64,000 nt of DNA, taken from assembly GCA_038503075.1 (NCBI GenBank), contig JBCAML010000004.1:2315149-2379148 (forward strand), given 5' to 3'. Both the position numbers and the translations under genes were made by a program. The stretch is from Gyromitra esculenta (lineage: Eukaryota > Ascomycota > Pezizomycetes > Pezizales > Discinaceae). Positions 47,470-59,573 of the stretch are shown in pieces; position 1 is the first letter of the stretch, and each line of letters begins with the position of its first letter. Under the pieces are notes generated by a model. The model had not been told where the DNA came from. It saw only the letters and a list, made by a program, of their open reading frames with translations, and did not search any database.

Positions 47470-47852
47470 TGCTACCAGTTTGTGGCAGCTCACGATCGTC
47501 GAGGTCGAGGGCCTCTGTTCAGTAAAGACTGTGAACGAACAGTCCCGTTTATCAGAGGCCGTACAAAATGTAAGTGCAGTTGCAAGATGTTAGGAGCAAT
47601 ATATCTGGGAAGAAAAATCTACGTGCTAGCGAAGGCAGAGAGTACCAGTTTTAATAACCACCAAACCCTCTTTCCCCCAGTCCCACAGCTACAGGGCTAG
47701 CTGCTAACTAAAGAAAAACAAGGTGAAATGTTTCCAATCTCTCCAAAACCGGCCGCTAGCCCCAACTCCCTCATCTCTAATAGTTGGGATCCTCTCCCAA
47801 AGAAGTAATGGATGACGTTGACAGCGGTTTGGAATTCACCTACTATTCTCGG

Positions 47853-47861
47853 ATCAGATAA
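47853..47861 (+). promoter_or_regulatory. SREA/Fep1-type iron box ATCAGATAA
   Basis: Exact match to ATCWGATAA, the site bound by fungal iron-responsive GATA repressors (SREA, Fep1, Urbs1; established). It lies 384 bp upstream of the siderophore transporter ATG. Confidence 0.65.
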
Positions 47862-48154
47862 CGCATCCGCTATTACCGGCAGCTAGCGGCTTTCTTGGCC
47901 CACTTAGAGCGGGTTTCAGTCCGCTTATCAGGTTGATCAACTACTCGTGCAATTCCACAACACAAATGATCCGAATCATGGGACGAACGCAACAGTATAA
48001 AAAACGCTTCTCGCAGAGATTCTTAAATGTTTGGCTCACATATCTATGCCCTCCTTATCGCGCTACCAATTTCGCGGGTTATTCGACGGAAAACTTATAC
48101 TCTACTGAGCTGCGCTTAGAGTTCAAAACGGGAGATCCTTGAAATTGGCGCGCA

Positions 48155-48163
48155 ATCTGATAA
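48155..48163 (+). promoter_or_regulatory. SREA/Fep1-type iron box ATCTGATAA
   Basis: Exact match to ATCWGATAA. It forms one arm of a 13-bp inverted repeat (CGCAATCTGATAA, 48151-48163) with the box at 48216-48224. A near match ATCTGATAT lies at 48197-48205. Confidence 0.65.
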
Positions 48164-48215
48164 CCTTGTTTGCTGGGATTAGCAAGCGCCATGACAATCT
48201 GATATGATTAATGGC

Positions 48216-48224
48216 TTATCAGAT
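48216..48224 (-). promoter_or_regulatory. SREA/Fep1-type iron box, inverted
   Basis: TTATCAGAT on the plus strand is ATCTGATAA on the minus strand. It is the second arm of the inverted pair; the two arms are separated by 52 bp. Confidence 0.65.
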
Positions 48225-50367
48225 TGCGAAATCAACCACATCTTTGATCTTCTAGCGTGGATAAAAAAAAATTTGCTTCTAGTCTGCTCATCAATTCGCG
48301 TGATAATCTTGATCTCAAAGCCTTATTTACTTCGCTAGGTCTACGTAGTTATTTCGTTGTAGGCAGGAAACTACCTAGCGTGAAAACGAGCAAAGGTTTC
48401 TCTAGGCTAACTACAATGCACGAGTATCAATATATCAAAGCGTCATCCAAAGGTAGAAAGATTTTACAACCACCCACTTATAATAAATCAAGGTGGATAT
48501 TTTACGGTTGGAGATACAAAGGACTCTCAATTAATGTATTAGAGTAACTCTACTGCATATATGCAATCCAAATAAGATTTGAGAATGGGCTGAGCCGTCA
48601 TATTATACCCAATTAATAGCCCAGTCATATCCCAAACCCTTCTAATCTCGCATCAACCTGCCTCAGCTTTTGAGCTAATAAGAGGGAGGGTCTAGGGCGA
48701 TACTAACAATCGTCAAAAATTTCCAACAAACAGCTAAGCTATCTGATACACGCCCAAATACACTCAGTTGGGTGGTAAACTATTTAATCCTCTAAGGATG
48801 AATCGCCACTAGCACGTCTACAGTAGCAAAAAACTGTAACCGTACTTAGCCTCAACTTCAATCACTAACCCACATACTGTAAACTTCATCCATACTACCG
48901 CGCACATGGACTAGTTTGTTGGGTTATCACTCCCATAAAAGCATAGAGGCAGGGCTTTTTCTAGTTGCGGAAAAAGCAAAAAATACGGAGGATGCCCCAG
49001 TTATTGGGTCATAGCTTCTTGCACACTAATCAATCACGGAAGCGATCGAGGATAGTGATACGGCACGAGGGTAGAAGTAATGACGAGAATGAGTTGGCAG
49101 GAAGGGGGTATGCCGAGTAGAACTGTTAGGAGCCATATGGGGAAAAAAAATTTCAGTTATTTTCATTCTATTCTTCCTTTGATTATTTTATTATTTTATT
49201 TTTATTATTTTTATTATTTTCTTGTCTGTTGTAAGATAGTTACAACAAGTCTAAAGGGGAACTGGGCTATGTGGCCACGGAGGAAATGAGGGGGAGGGGA
49301 AGGGGTTTTCTCCCTTCGAAAGCACCACGTATATATGTATTATCATAGCTCAAGTGCTGGTTACAATTAACGAGTCAAACTAAACTAAAATAAAAACCAC
49401 TGAGTAATTATACACGATCACCCAAAGCGCGAGAAAGAGCTTGCTAGCAACATCGACACGAAAGCAGAGAAAGAGAGACTGTGTTTGACGAACAAATGTG
49501 AATAAAGCATACAGATCATACGATGAAGAACAAATAAGTATAAAACAATGAATGTGGCCTTCATTAAGCTAGGTGCATCAACGTTGTTACTTTTATATAG
49601 TGCGGTGCCAAGCCACGAGTGATGACATACAGATGCGTCGAATTAGCCAGCAGACAGCAGTCGTTTTACACTAAAATGGGGGTATTTCGGTGAGCCTTCT
49701 CAATGACTCTGAATTAGGTATAAAAAAATTGGAACTTAATAGTATAATGGATCCGGGTCCGGCCAATTCAAACATCCGATCCACTTCATTCCAGAACGCG
49801 TCGTCGGCCGCTAAAAAAATCAGAGACTGTATGAGGTAAGTTACATAGTCAAATCCCTACCAATTTTAGCCCAATTTTAGACCTTAACCACTCCCTGAGC
49901 CCACTAATTCGCGAAAGTCGGACAAAAAAATTACCAAAAAATAAGAAAAGCTTTGACATGGAATTACCATCACCCAGATCAAGGGAATTATCAATGTTTT
50001 CTTTCATTAAAAAGTGGCTATTTTGGTCTAAGATGGCTCTGTCCGCTGACTAATTTAACGCCTCTGCACGGTCATTATATTGCTTCGATTTGCAAACTAA
50101 TGCGAAAACACCATCGCATACATCAAGGGCATGACCAACCCGTAAAAAAATCGATAGAGAGCCCAATATCAGGCCTGTTGAGGAGATGCAGTTCCTACAG
50201 AAGGATTACCGGCTTCGCTTAGGAATCTATGTTACATATAATCACAATCCTCTCATCATCGTTTATAAAGTACATCATTCCCATCATGAAGTAGAGAGCT
50301 TTTAATTTTTTCCACCGTAACCAAGTCCAAAAAAAAAAAACCAATCTAATAATTTTAGTATTTTAGT

Positions 50368-53300
50368 CTAATACTCAAAATCATCATCCACACCCTTGCT
50401 CTTCTTACCACCATTCATCACCACCTCCTGCCTCTTATACATTTCCGCCACCTGACTACTACTCGTCGCATCTTCACTATTCTTATCATCTCGAACCTTA
50501 ATAAACCTCGGAAACCGAAGAGAAATACCCCTGCCCTTCCCTGTTTCATCTGCCATTCCCGCAGCCGCTTTATAAACAGGGCTCAAACTCAAATCTGCCG
50601 TTTTAACCTCCCACACGATTTTCGGCTCGAACCACACGTCCGGCTGCTGTTTATTCCCCTGATCATGCAAGTAGTATGGCTTCGGTCTCTCAATTTCCAG
50701 CTCAGACAAGGCTGCATGAAACTCCTCCAAGTTAGCCTCTGAGAAGCCCGTACCGATGTTACAAATCGTCTCGTAGGTCTGAGTGCTCGGGTTATAGCAT
50801 GCGAGGAGGAACGCGCCGTATACGGATGTACGTTTACCGCGACCGTGGTAAGCACCGAGGACGACAAGGTCGAGGGAATCACCTATACCAGCGAGGTAGT
50901 CTTTTTTGATTTTGAGCCAGTTACGGGAGCGCTTAGAGGGTTCGTAGCCGGATTCTTCGCCGTCAAGCATCTTGACCATGAGTCCTTCGCAGGACGCTTT
51001 GACGGATTCGTCAAGGAACACCTGAATCTGTTCAAGATCGTTGGCATCGGCATATGTGGCAAAGGCGAATTCGCCTTCAATTTCGGCGAAGGATTCATGC
51101 ATGAGGCGGCGGCGTTCTTCAAGTGTTTCTTGGCAGAGAGACTGACAATGATATATTAGCAGGCCCTGGCAGGGGGGAGTGAGATATCGTATGACATACC
51201 TTGCCATTCAAAAACAACAGATCAAATGCGAATACGCAAACCTTCACCTTAACATCCTCGACCTTCACATCCTTCTTCTTCCTCGTCATTAGCTGCTGGA
51301 ATGGCAAAACCCTCTTCTCCTCTTTATCCCATGCTACAGCCTCGCAATCAAGCACGAAACTCTCAACTCCAGGCTTAACCCATTTATCGAGCACCCCAAG
51401 AATGTCAGGATACTTCTTGCTCAAGTCTTCCGAGTTACGTGAGAAGATCTTGGTAATACCCTCGGTTGGTGATGTAGTCGCAGAGATGGATGTCGCCGGG
51501 TAGGTGATCGATGAATCAGGAGAGACGAAGTGAATCTGAGCACGTTCGCCGTCATATTTGAACTCGCAAGTGAAACGTTTATTCTCGAAGCGATCGAGTA
51601 CTTCGGAAATAGCTTTAGTGGGTTTTGCCAACATGGGTTTCAATGGAACACCAGGCTGAAGTTTGCAGTGTTCCTTCAGTCTCAAAATCCCGTGCTTTGT
51701 CATCGCAGGAATGATGACTTCGTAACTTGGGAGTTCACTATACCCATTAAGTCAGCCATTTGCTCTAGTTCGATCTCCACCAGTACAATATACCTATAAA
51801 CACTCCTCATCTTCAACTCTGCTTCCGTCAACATTGCCACGCTCGTTTTCTCTCCCTTTGCTTCCATTTCATGCACAATCTGCGCTTGACTCAACGCAAC
51901 AATAACCGTATTCTCCGCCAATCCCGTCCTTAGTTTTCCCTCCAAGCCCCTTACTAAATATTTCGCTTCATCCCCTTTTGCAGCAGCCAGCAGTTTCATG
52001 ATACCCGCTACCTTCCTTCCCTGTCCGCCTTCCCCTTTGACGGTTGCAATCTCAAGCAAACCTTGATGCACACTCTGGATCGTCAGCGGCTTCGGCTGAA
52101 AAAGTGTGCGCTGGTTGTTCCTGGATTTCATGGCCACCATTCCGAGATCTCCAATTTCCCTCTGATCCTCGCGGATCTTATCCATACTTCTTCCGCAACT
52201 CTGACCGATAGCTTTCATAAGCAAACTCTCACCGATCCCCAACTCCACACCCTCGTAGTCAGCTGCAAGTTTGTTGATCATCAGATGAATCACCAACAAC
52301 AGATCATCTGGTGTAAGCCTCAGCACCTGGCGCAGAAACAGCGATGCATGCGACAGTTTCTCTAGTCTTTTAGTTGTTCCCTCGACAAGAGTGAGTGTCT
52401 TGACCAGCGCACCATATGGTGTCGGAGAACCAGCAGTCCAGTCAGGATAAGGATGTGAAGAGGCTTTGTTGGTGAGGGCTTTTGCAACCTCTTTGCGGGC
52501 TTTCTCAGCCATAGAAGGTTTTGTGTCATCATCGGAGCCTACAATGTCTTCTTCTTCAACAGATTTCGATTCTTCGTCGGATTCTTCAACCGTTTTGGCA
52601 GCTTTGGCCTTCTTCTTAGGTGAGGTGGGAGATTTGATGGTTATAGATTTTTTCGATTGTTTGGTGGGGGATTCATCTTCCGGTTCAGACTTAATTCCTA
52701 CCTCCGCTTCCTTTTCAGCCTGCTTGGCTTTCCGAGCTAGTTTCGCGACTTCCTTCACTTTTGCCACCTTCTTGGAGATTTTACTGGTTGCAGAAGGCCT
52801 CCCACGTTTGCTCACGGGCTCATCTTCTTCCTCCGCTTCATATTTGATCTCCGACTTTGTTCCCTCTGCTTCCTCTTCCACAGCCTTGGTTTTCCTCGCA
52901 GGTGAGATCTTCCTAGTAGTTTTGCTAGTTGTGAGTTTTGCCGCATGCTCAGTAACAGGTTCGTCGTCTTCTACTTCGGATGTAACCTCTAGTCCTGTTT
53001 CCTTCGCTTCCTTCTCCACTATTCTGGCCTTCTTTGTAGGTGAGGCCTTTTTTGTAGCAACCCTTTTAGCTCTAGGCTTTGCCGCACGCTTAGCAACAGG
53101 CTCGTCGTCGTTTTCTTCTGCTTCAGATCCGACGTCTGATTCTCCTTCTTTATCCCCCTGCTCCACTATTGATTGAGCCTTCCGACCTGGTTTCTTGGCT
53201 ACTTCTGGAGTTGACGCTTCCTGCTTCGATTTTTCCTCCTTGGGACTATCTTTCTTGGTAGTCTTGCTGGTTGAGGGGGCCTTTTTTCGCTCACCAACGG

Positions 53301-53984
53301 GCTCACCATCTTCCTCGGTTTCTGATTTCTCTGGCTCCTTTTCCTTTAGTTCCTTGGACTTAGGCGTGCGTTTCTTGGGCTTCTCGGGGGCGGCAGCTTC
53401 CTTCCTAGGAGTCTTGCTGATTGATCCACGTCTACCCCGTTTGGTTACCGGCTCATCAACCTCTTTTTCAGATACTGACTCTGGCTCTGCTTCCTCGTCT
53501 GAAGCAACTGACTTACGAACTCGCTTTTTGGAAGCTTCACAAATAAATTAATTTGATAATCAATGCCAAAGAGGTCCGAGCAAGAGCCAGTGCTTACCAA
53601 TCCCACTCTTTTCCTTCGCAGCCTCCTTTTTCGCATCCTTCATCTCTGCTGGCCTCATTTCCTCTTCCTCGACTTCGGGAGTCCCCGTCATGACGGCATC
53701 GCCATCTTCATCCTCTACCAGCGACGCAACGCCTTTCTCGGCAGAATCTCCTCTCCCCTTTTTCACCTTCGCATTATCCTTCTTAACGCTTTTTAGCTTT
53801 GTCTGCTGCTGAGCTGGAGGCTTCGTTCCAGCTGGTAAGCTAAAGAACCTCCTAAGTCCACAAATTCAACGTTAGCTTTTTAATGTCGGAACTGGCAGGA
53901 TAGCGGACTGGCCCAAGAGAGGACCACAGACCCTAGGGTTAGTTGCGTTTTAACGTACCCAAGAGTGGCTTGTTTCGGTGGCAT
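50368..53984 (-). CDS. CDC9: ATP-dependent DNA ligase I (Cdc9)
   Basis: Joins Okazaki fragments and completes excision repair in the nucleus, tethered to PCNA (family knowledge). Minus exons: 53984-53959, 53851-53598, 53534-51794, 51737-51200, 51141-50368; introns of 107, 63, 56 and 58 bp; 1,110 residues. The start MPPKQATLGRFFSLP contains a PCNA-interacting QxxLxxFF box split by intron 1. Residues ~20-400 are disordered, with about four imperfect copies of an acidic-then-basic unit containing DEPV.KR. Then come the DNA-binding domain (WTAGSPTPYGALVKTLTLVE onward), YSELPSYEVIIPAMTKHG, the adenylation motif I EFKYDGER with nucleophile Lys734, IFSRNSEDLSKKYPDI, VLDCEAVAWD, FAFDLLFLNGK, EGLMVKML and NWLKIKKDY, and the OB-fold to the end (ISLRFPRFIKVRDDK). 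The N-terminal disordered part is longer than in yeast Cdc9. The frame stays open upstream of the ATG (53985-54317, listed separately). Confidence 0.95.
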
Positions 53985-54317
53985 AATTCCAATGTTCAAT
54001 CCAGGCCTCCGTAGCAGAATTCTCCGATGGTGAATTAAGGCGCGAAAGATTGTTCCTGCGCGCAAAAGTTGCACGACGAGAGCTTGTTGAGCCACGGTTG
54101 TAGAGTGGGGGGAGGCGTATATTAAGGAGGTTCGAGGGTTGCTGTGTGATCGGCACGCAAGGCAACCAATGTGGTAGGGAGACGCGAAAATACAAAGAGG
54201 CTGAGGTTGAGGGGACGCGTTTGAGTGTCTGACACGCGTGAGGTTGGTGTTCCAATTAAGCCTTTTCGATCTTTTTGATTTTTTGACGCTATCTTGGCAT
54301 TGGCTAGTGTGACTCAC
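53985..54317 (-). other. In-frame upstream extension of the DNA ligase frame (possible mitochondrial presequence)
   Basis: 111 codons from an ATG at 54317 run without a stop into the ligase ATG at 53984. The translated stretch is basic, with Asp9 as its only acidic residue, and ends with LLRAGTIFRALIHHRRILLR, which could form an amphipathic basic helix. In budding yeast, CDC9 makes a mitochondrial ligase from an upstream in-frame AUG (established). Whether this is translated here is inference. Confidence 0.45.
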
Positions 54318-54646
54318 ATCGCTGTGTGCGGGTACTTAGAGTCCTGAACATCCGATATTTCAGCCACTGTAATTTGCCATCAATTACAGTATCAGTCTGT
54401 TCCTAGGATACACATACTTTATTCGCCACATAAGAGTTGTGGGGACGTAGAGAATACATGTAGCTACTCATTGAAACAAATCCATTGCCATGATTCCCGT
54501 TAACCATTATGATAATCGAACCTTCTCACTTGATAGTACCTATCCAACCCATTTCCATGACCCCGTCAGCTTCGAATATCCCCCGCCACTTTAGTTTTCC
54601 TCCATTATTCTTACGGTCCCGATGAAGCAATTGTTTCTCCTTCAAT

Positions 54647-54979
54647 TCACTGATAATGCCTAACTATGGCAGCCCAGTCATCACAATCGATATCCTCCAC
54701 CCATCTCCACCCTACTATCTGATCGTTAGCCCCGTTAACTTTCCTCCATACTCTTAAAGAGTATGCTATATACGACTGGCAAACATCGTGAGGAGCACGA
54801 TTGAAACACCGTAAGCAAAGTTCGTCGATGATAGTTGTATCAGGAATTCGAAAAAGATAGTTACGGCATATGCGTGGCCCCCCATTTGAAGCAGCAACAA
54901 TAGATGGGTTCTGACAGTGGAGGACCCAGAGCTCACCGGCACACCCACAGTGGAATTGAAGGTGGCGGTACTGACACAT
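54647..54979 (-). CDS. Small Cys-rich hypothetical protein
   Basis: 110 residues in one exon, starting MCQYRHLQFHCGCAGELWVL. Cysteines at 2, 11, 13, 22 and 38, and three more near residues 75-90 (CLRCFNR, then C), resemble short fungal proteins with scattered CxC/CxxC pairs that may bind metal. The second half contains YIAYSLRVWRKV and GWRWVEDIDCDDW. No signal peptide. The function is not recognised. The open frame could be chance, but the Cys spacing and lack of low complexity favour a gene. Confidence 0.5.
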   Translation of the reverse strand: MCQYRHLQFHCGCAGELWVLHCQNPSIVAASNGGPRICRNYLFRIPDTTIIDELCLRCFNRAPHDVCQSYIAYSLRVWRKVNGANDQIVGWRWVEDIDCDDWAAIVRHYQ

Positions 54980-57900
54980 ATCTTGGTTTGTAGTTAGTGA
55001 TAGGTACCAGAGACAGCAATAGGTACCCTAATAGCCCGGAAATGTGTCTTGTTAAATTTAGGTATTTAGATTATAAAGTCAAACTGTTTTGAGTGTTTGA
55101 TCTATAGCGTCTTTGTGGGGAAGCCCGACAAGCGGGCGTGTGTGTGCCAGATGGCGCGCGTGGGGCTATGGACTCTGCGCCCGTAATATCTATCCTAATA
55201 CATGTAGTTTAGACACTCTCGTTCATTCTGAATTCTGCTAGCGCTTTGCAGGTCTCGTGATTCGTATATGGCAATAACACTTCCACCCCGGTTCACAAAC
55301 GATCACTCGCGCCTATAGATCCAACTCCCCCTAAGCAAACCCTCGTATACTAAGAGAAACGAAATAAAACAGAAGCATCAAAGGGTTGATTGCTAAAATA
55401 ATATATGTTGTCGCATCTTCCCATTGATTTAGCCTGTGCGCTTTATGTGGGTGTCTAGAAGCACAAGATAGGTCTAAGAGTTAGCCGCTCGCTCATATCA
55501 CCACGCATTACGGGTAGATGCTTACACTCAAACAGCCAATTTACACGCTATGTATTCTAAGAGAGTCTGTAGGCACATGTATGTAGATAGTATGCACTAT
55601 CAGAATATAGGCATCGCCTGCCACTTTCACTCACTACAAGATAAACTCATACAGCTACTAATCTCACAACCACCAAATTGATCTTCAGATAATATATTTC
55701 TATTCCTTGACGATCTTTGACTAGCTGGAACAGTCCACCCCCGGCTTTATTCATCTTTTGCTTGTCTATCGTTATATGTCCCTAGTAGAACTGTGAGGAC
55801 ATTACAGTGGCGGAAAGAGGGGTGTTTTCACTACCACATCGGTGAGAAATACGGTTTTAAGTTGGAAGTGCTACCAAGTTGGACGAAAAGTTCTATAACA
55901 CAGCCAACTTAATCTAGCATTCTCCAGAATACCGCATCAATGCCGTACCAAAAACACACAGCTTTCTCGTACTGTAGTCTTACAGGTTTCGTAACCACCT
56001 GTTATCTTATTTCTAACTCGCTGCCATCATTTGTTGCGAACAAACTGCTTTAGAATAGAATGTATGATATCAATATTTAGGCGTGCATGGCATGAATCAA
56101 AGAAAGGGCGAGTGAGATACGATGAATATGGCTAAGCACAGTGCCAATTTCTCGTATTAACTGTACACGAAGCACAATAGGGAAGAGAGCCAACTTTAAG
56201 CAGAAAGTGGTTCAGATCAACTTGGCAGGAGATAATACAATGGGATATGCTGTTGTACGACTATTATCTAGAAGAAATCACCAACCGGAAATCGACATCT
56301 TCATACTCTTATCAATCAACCTGATTGAAGTTGTACTTGGCATTTAGCTTTCAATACTAATCCATATTAATCCCGTATATCTTACCTAGGAAAATTATGT
56401 ATTTGTTGCTTCGTCATGAGGTATTACATACACCTATGATTCATCCGAAAAACAACCAGCACGCGCTACGAAGGTTCGTGCCTCCCCAACTGCTGTGTTC
56501 AAGACAAGTCTGCAGCAATGACAACTGTATTTCTGTCATTGTTTATTGTACTAAGATTAAGCAGTTAAATAGAAACTATTTGTATTTTGGTGATTTTGGA
56601 GGACTAAGACACGAAGTCTAGCCAGTCTCAAATCACAGCTTATCACTCGATAGCCATAAACACCACCTCTGCCTCGGACACGCCTTATCTTATCTAACCC
56701 GCTGGATCTCGTGGCTCCAAATGTAACATGTCGAAATTCGTCCCCCATGCAAAAGCGGAGTATAGCAGCTAAAAGCGGAAGTTTCGGGTGGTACAACATG
56801 TCTACCCCACGAGAACCACGGAAATCCACACCGAAAAAACAATATATACCCACTGAGAGATGTCTTCGCTTAATTGCTTGTTCCCTCGCGATTTAGGGAG
56901 CTTCTAAATGACAAAGATAAGAAACATTTCGTTTAAAACATCGGAGATTGTGATGAGGGGTAAGTCCTGGTTTTAGCTTGGTCTAAATTAGGATACATGC
57001 ACCTATAGGTACTCCACGTTTGTACAGATTACTGCTGCGGCCATGGTTACCGTGCTAATCAGCCGTGTGGGAATATATTTACATTTTGGAAAACTATTAG
57101 ATACTCTAATTCCAGGTTGAGGGTGTCGATCTTCGCTGTGCGAGAGACGTGGGGTATAATATGTAGAAGGTACAGCTACATGTACCTACATTACCTACAT
57201 ACATGTATCCATGTAGTATCTCAGGCTGAATGCCACGCATACATGTATACAACACTCCACCATCAAAAGTACACGACTGACCGTTTTTCGGAGTCACTTG
57301 ACGGAAGCTAGTGGATAATGACCCAACAGAATTCTCAACGCATACTATGCCAAGAGCATGTGCTTACCCCGCGTAATATTCGATTTGAAGGGAGTTTACA
57401 GCATCTTCGTGGGATATATCACGTCAGATTCTGTAAAAACAAATACCGATAAACACACTTAACACACCCTATACATATATGCTCGTGGTTCAGGCTGCTC
57501 CTACAAACAAGGCGGTTTTCAGTGCGTATTGGCAAGTATTCGGATAGATGTACGATATTCACCTTACTCGCGCTAGTTTAACGGATTGAGTTGTACAGTA
57601 TATCATGCAACCTACATAGTTTAGCGCGCGCATTTGCGCACCGTATGCATGGAGTGTCTGCATGCGTGTATGTACTCTATGTGTGATGTATGGGGATAGG
57701 ATCAGAGCTGCCGAGTTAAAAGTCATCCCTCAGATGGAAATATGTGTTTATAGCATTTTTTTCGACCTACATGTAGTTACTTGACTGGTGTCGTTGCATA
57801 TCCAATTTCATTCCGGGATAATATTTCGCCTGAAGTGACAAGTTTAGCGAAGCTACATGTAATATCAACACACTACGCATGCGGTGGTGTCAATCCGATG

Positions 57901-59573
57901 GTTCATGGGGCATCGGCGTGATGGCGAGCGTTCAAACCGAGTGCATTATGGTGACGCATGATAGTGAAGTTTTTTAAGCCGCAATCGCTGAAACTGAGTG
58001 AGATATCGTCATTAGCGATAGACGGGTTATTGGGACCTGCAGAAACGAGTTTTCCGTGGCTTGTGGGTTTGATTTCGAATTGCACGAATTACACGGAAGA
58101 TTCCGTAGCAAACAAATAACGGGTCGTGGAACAGTGCTGTTTCCCTGGCAACGGAACTCAACAGGGTGTGCACGAGCCAACCACAAGTGCAAAAAGAAGG
58201 GTCGTTATCTGGGTGGGGCAAAGCTCGGCACGACAGGGTTCAGCAAGCTTCGATGTCATCTGTGTCATCGCTCATTTTGTGTATTTCGAGATGGATGAGC
58301 GAATAAACCAAACGAAGATAAACTAAATAGATAAACATCCAGCAGAACCAGAACTTGCTGCACAAACTATGTGAGGGCAAAAGACCTGACTGGGCATGCA
58401 TCAATCGCCTGTTACCCATGCAGAGAGGGTACATTTGTAGGGAATTGCACTTGGCTTGATCGGACCCGAAATTGCCGCCGAGGATTCTCTTTCCGGGTGG
58501 TAGGAAGTGACGTGTCTGTGTTGAGAAGCTCACGGACTCACATGATGTCGACCGGCTCGGGCCTCGCTGCTCGTTCCGGCATCTCCAAGAGGAATGTCGT
58601 CCTGCAACCCAGAGTAAAGAATAGAAAAAGATCTGTATCGTGTGGGGATCTAGTAGGTCGATCAATAGAATGCATTGGAACCGTCCGCGGTGAGCTCTGA
58701 GACCATCAAGAGCAGGATTCTCTATCATCAGGTGGTGGATGGAGAGATGAGGTGGAAACACAAAACTTATGTTTCCAGAGTAGAGAAAAAGTGAGGGTGG
58801 TGGATCGTTGGTTGACATGTCATGTCATCTTATCGAGGCAGAGGTGATGAGGCTGGCATTTGCGATACATCTCTGCTTTATGATACAATAGCTGCCCACC
58901 TTTATGAATTCATCACTTGTTTGAAGGAGCATTTAATTTGGTGCATGGGGAGAATGGCTTCCCCAGTATCGTTAGACCGTCTCAACCCTTGCCACGCCCT
59001 GCTTAACGCAGAACCGCACGAGGCCACCGAGAAAAATAAACCCCACCACCTCCGCCTGCTCCTCCAATCCCCTCCCTCAGAGTCTCCTCTGTTCTTGCAT
59101 CCTCTTTTCTCCCCTCACCCTCACTGGCCCTATTTCCTGCATCCTGCAACTGCTCTCTTGCTTGTGGCATTTTCGAGAGCTTGCATACATAATTGCTGCT
59201 TCTCCCGAACGGTATGTCTTTCTGTTGGCCCGATTCTCCATCCCCCAGTCCCTTTTGTCAATCGTCCTCATCTCTCTTCTCGAGTTTCTACTCGAGCACT
59301 TGGTCCACTAGAAATATCTTGCATTTAGATGTTTCTTGTTTACCGGTGACTAACCAGAACACAACCCGCTAACCAGCTTTGGTATAGAAAGCCTCAGCAA
59401 TTTTCTAAGCGCAAAAGAAAGTCACGAAACGGAATCAAACAAGACGAGAAACCTGCCGTGACAAAGCAGATAGAATTACACTACATTAAACCCAACCTTT
59501 CCTGTGATATTTATCCTACCTCATTTACGCTCGATAACTCTACTTTTACAACCTTATCAGATATCTCTACACC
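54980..59573. other. 4.6-kb intergenic region
   Basis: No gene I can support. TACATGTA palindromes lie at 55199, 57177, 57200, 57240, 57768 and 57854. The longest open frame (58240-58818, minus, 192 codons) has no recognisable domain. 59040-59310 is C/T-rich and may be leader sequence of the acidic protein gene. No inverted-repeat elements were found by eye. Confidence 0.55.

Larger units (their letters stand above)
47470..50367. other. Intergenic region: siderophore-transporter promoter side and ligase 3' side
   Basis: 2.9 kb. Holds the iron-box cluster (47853-48224). Further on are a T-rich ATTTTATT run (49155-49225) and A-rich stretches. The frame at 48257-48547 begins with GTG and is not supported. 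No RNA gene found. Confidence 0.6.

Noticed and set aside
48257..48547. 96-codon plus-strand frame beyond the iron boxes
   Set aside because: It opens with GTG, not ATG, has no recognisable domain and no splice partner.
49953..50222. Possible transposase fragment downstream of the ligase
   Set aside because: An 89-codon frame. I compared it mentally with pogo/Fot1 N-termini and saw no convincing match in any frame.
58240..58818. 192-codon minus-strand frame
   Set aside because: No domain, irregular composition and no fitting promoter or introns. A hydrophobic patch (FWFCWMFIYLVYLRLVY) alone is not enough evidence.
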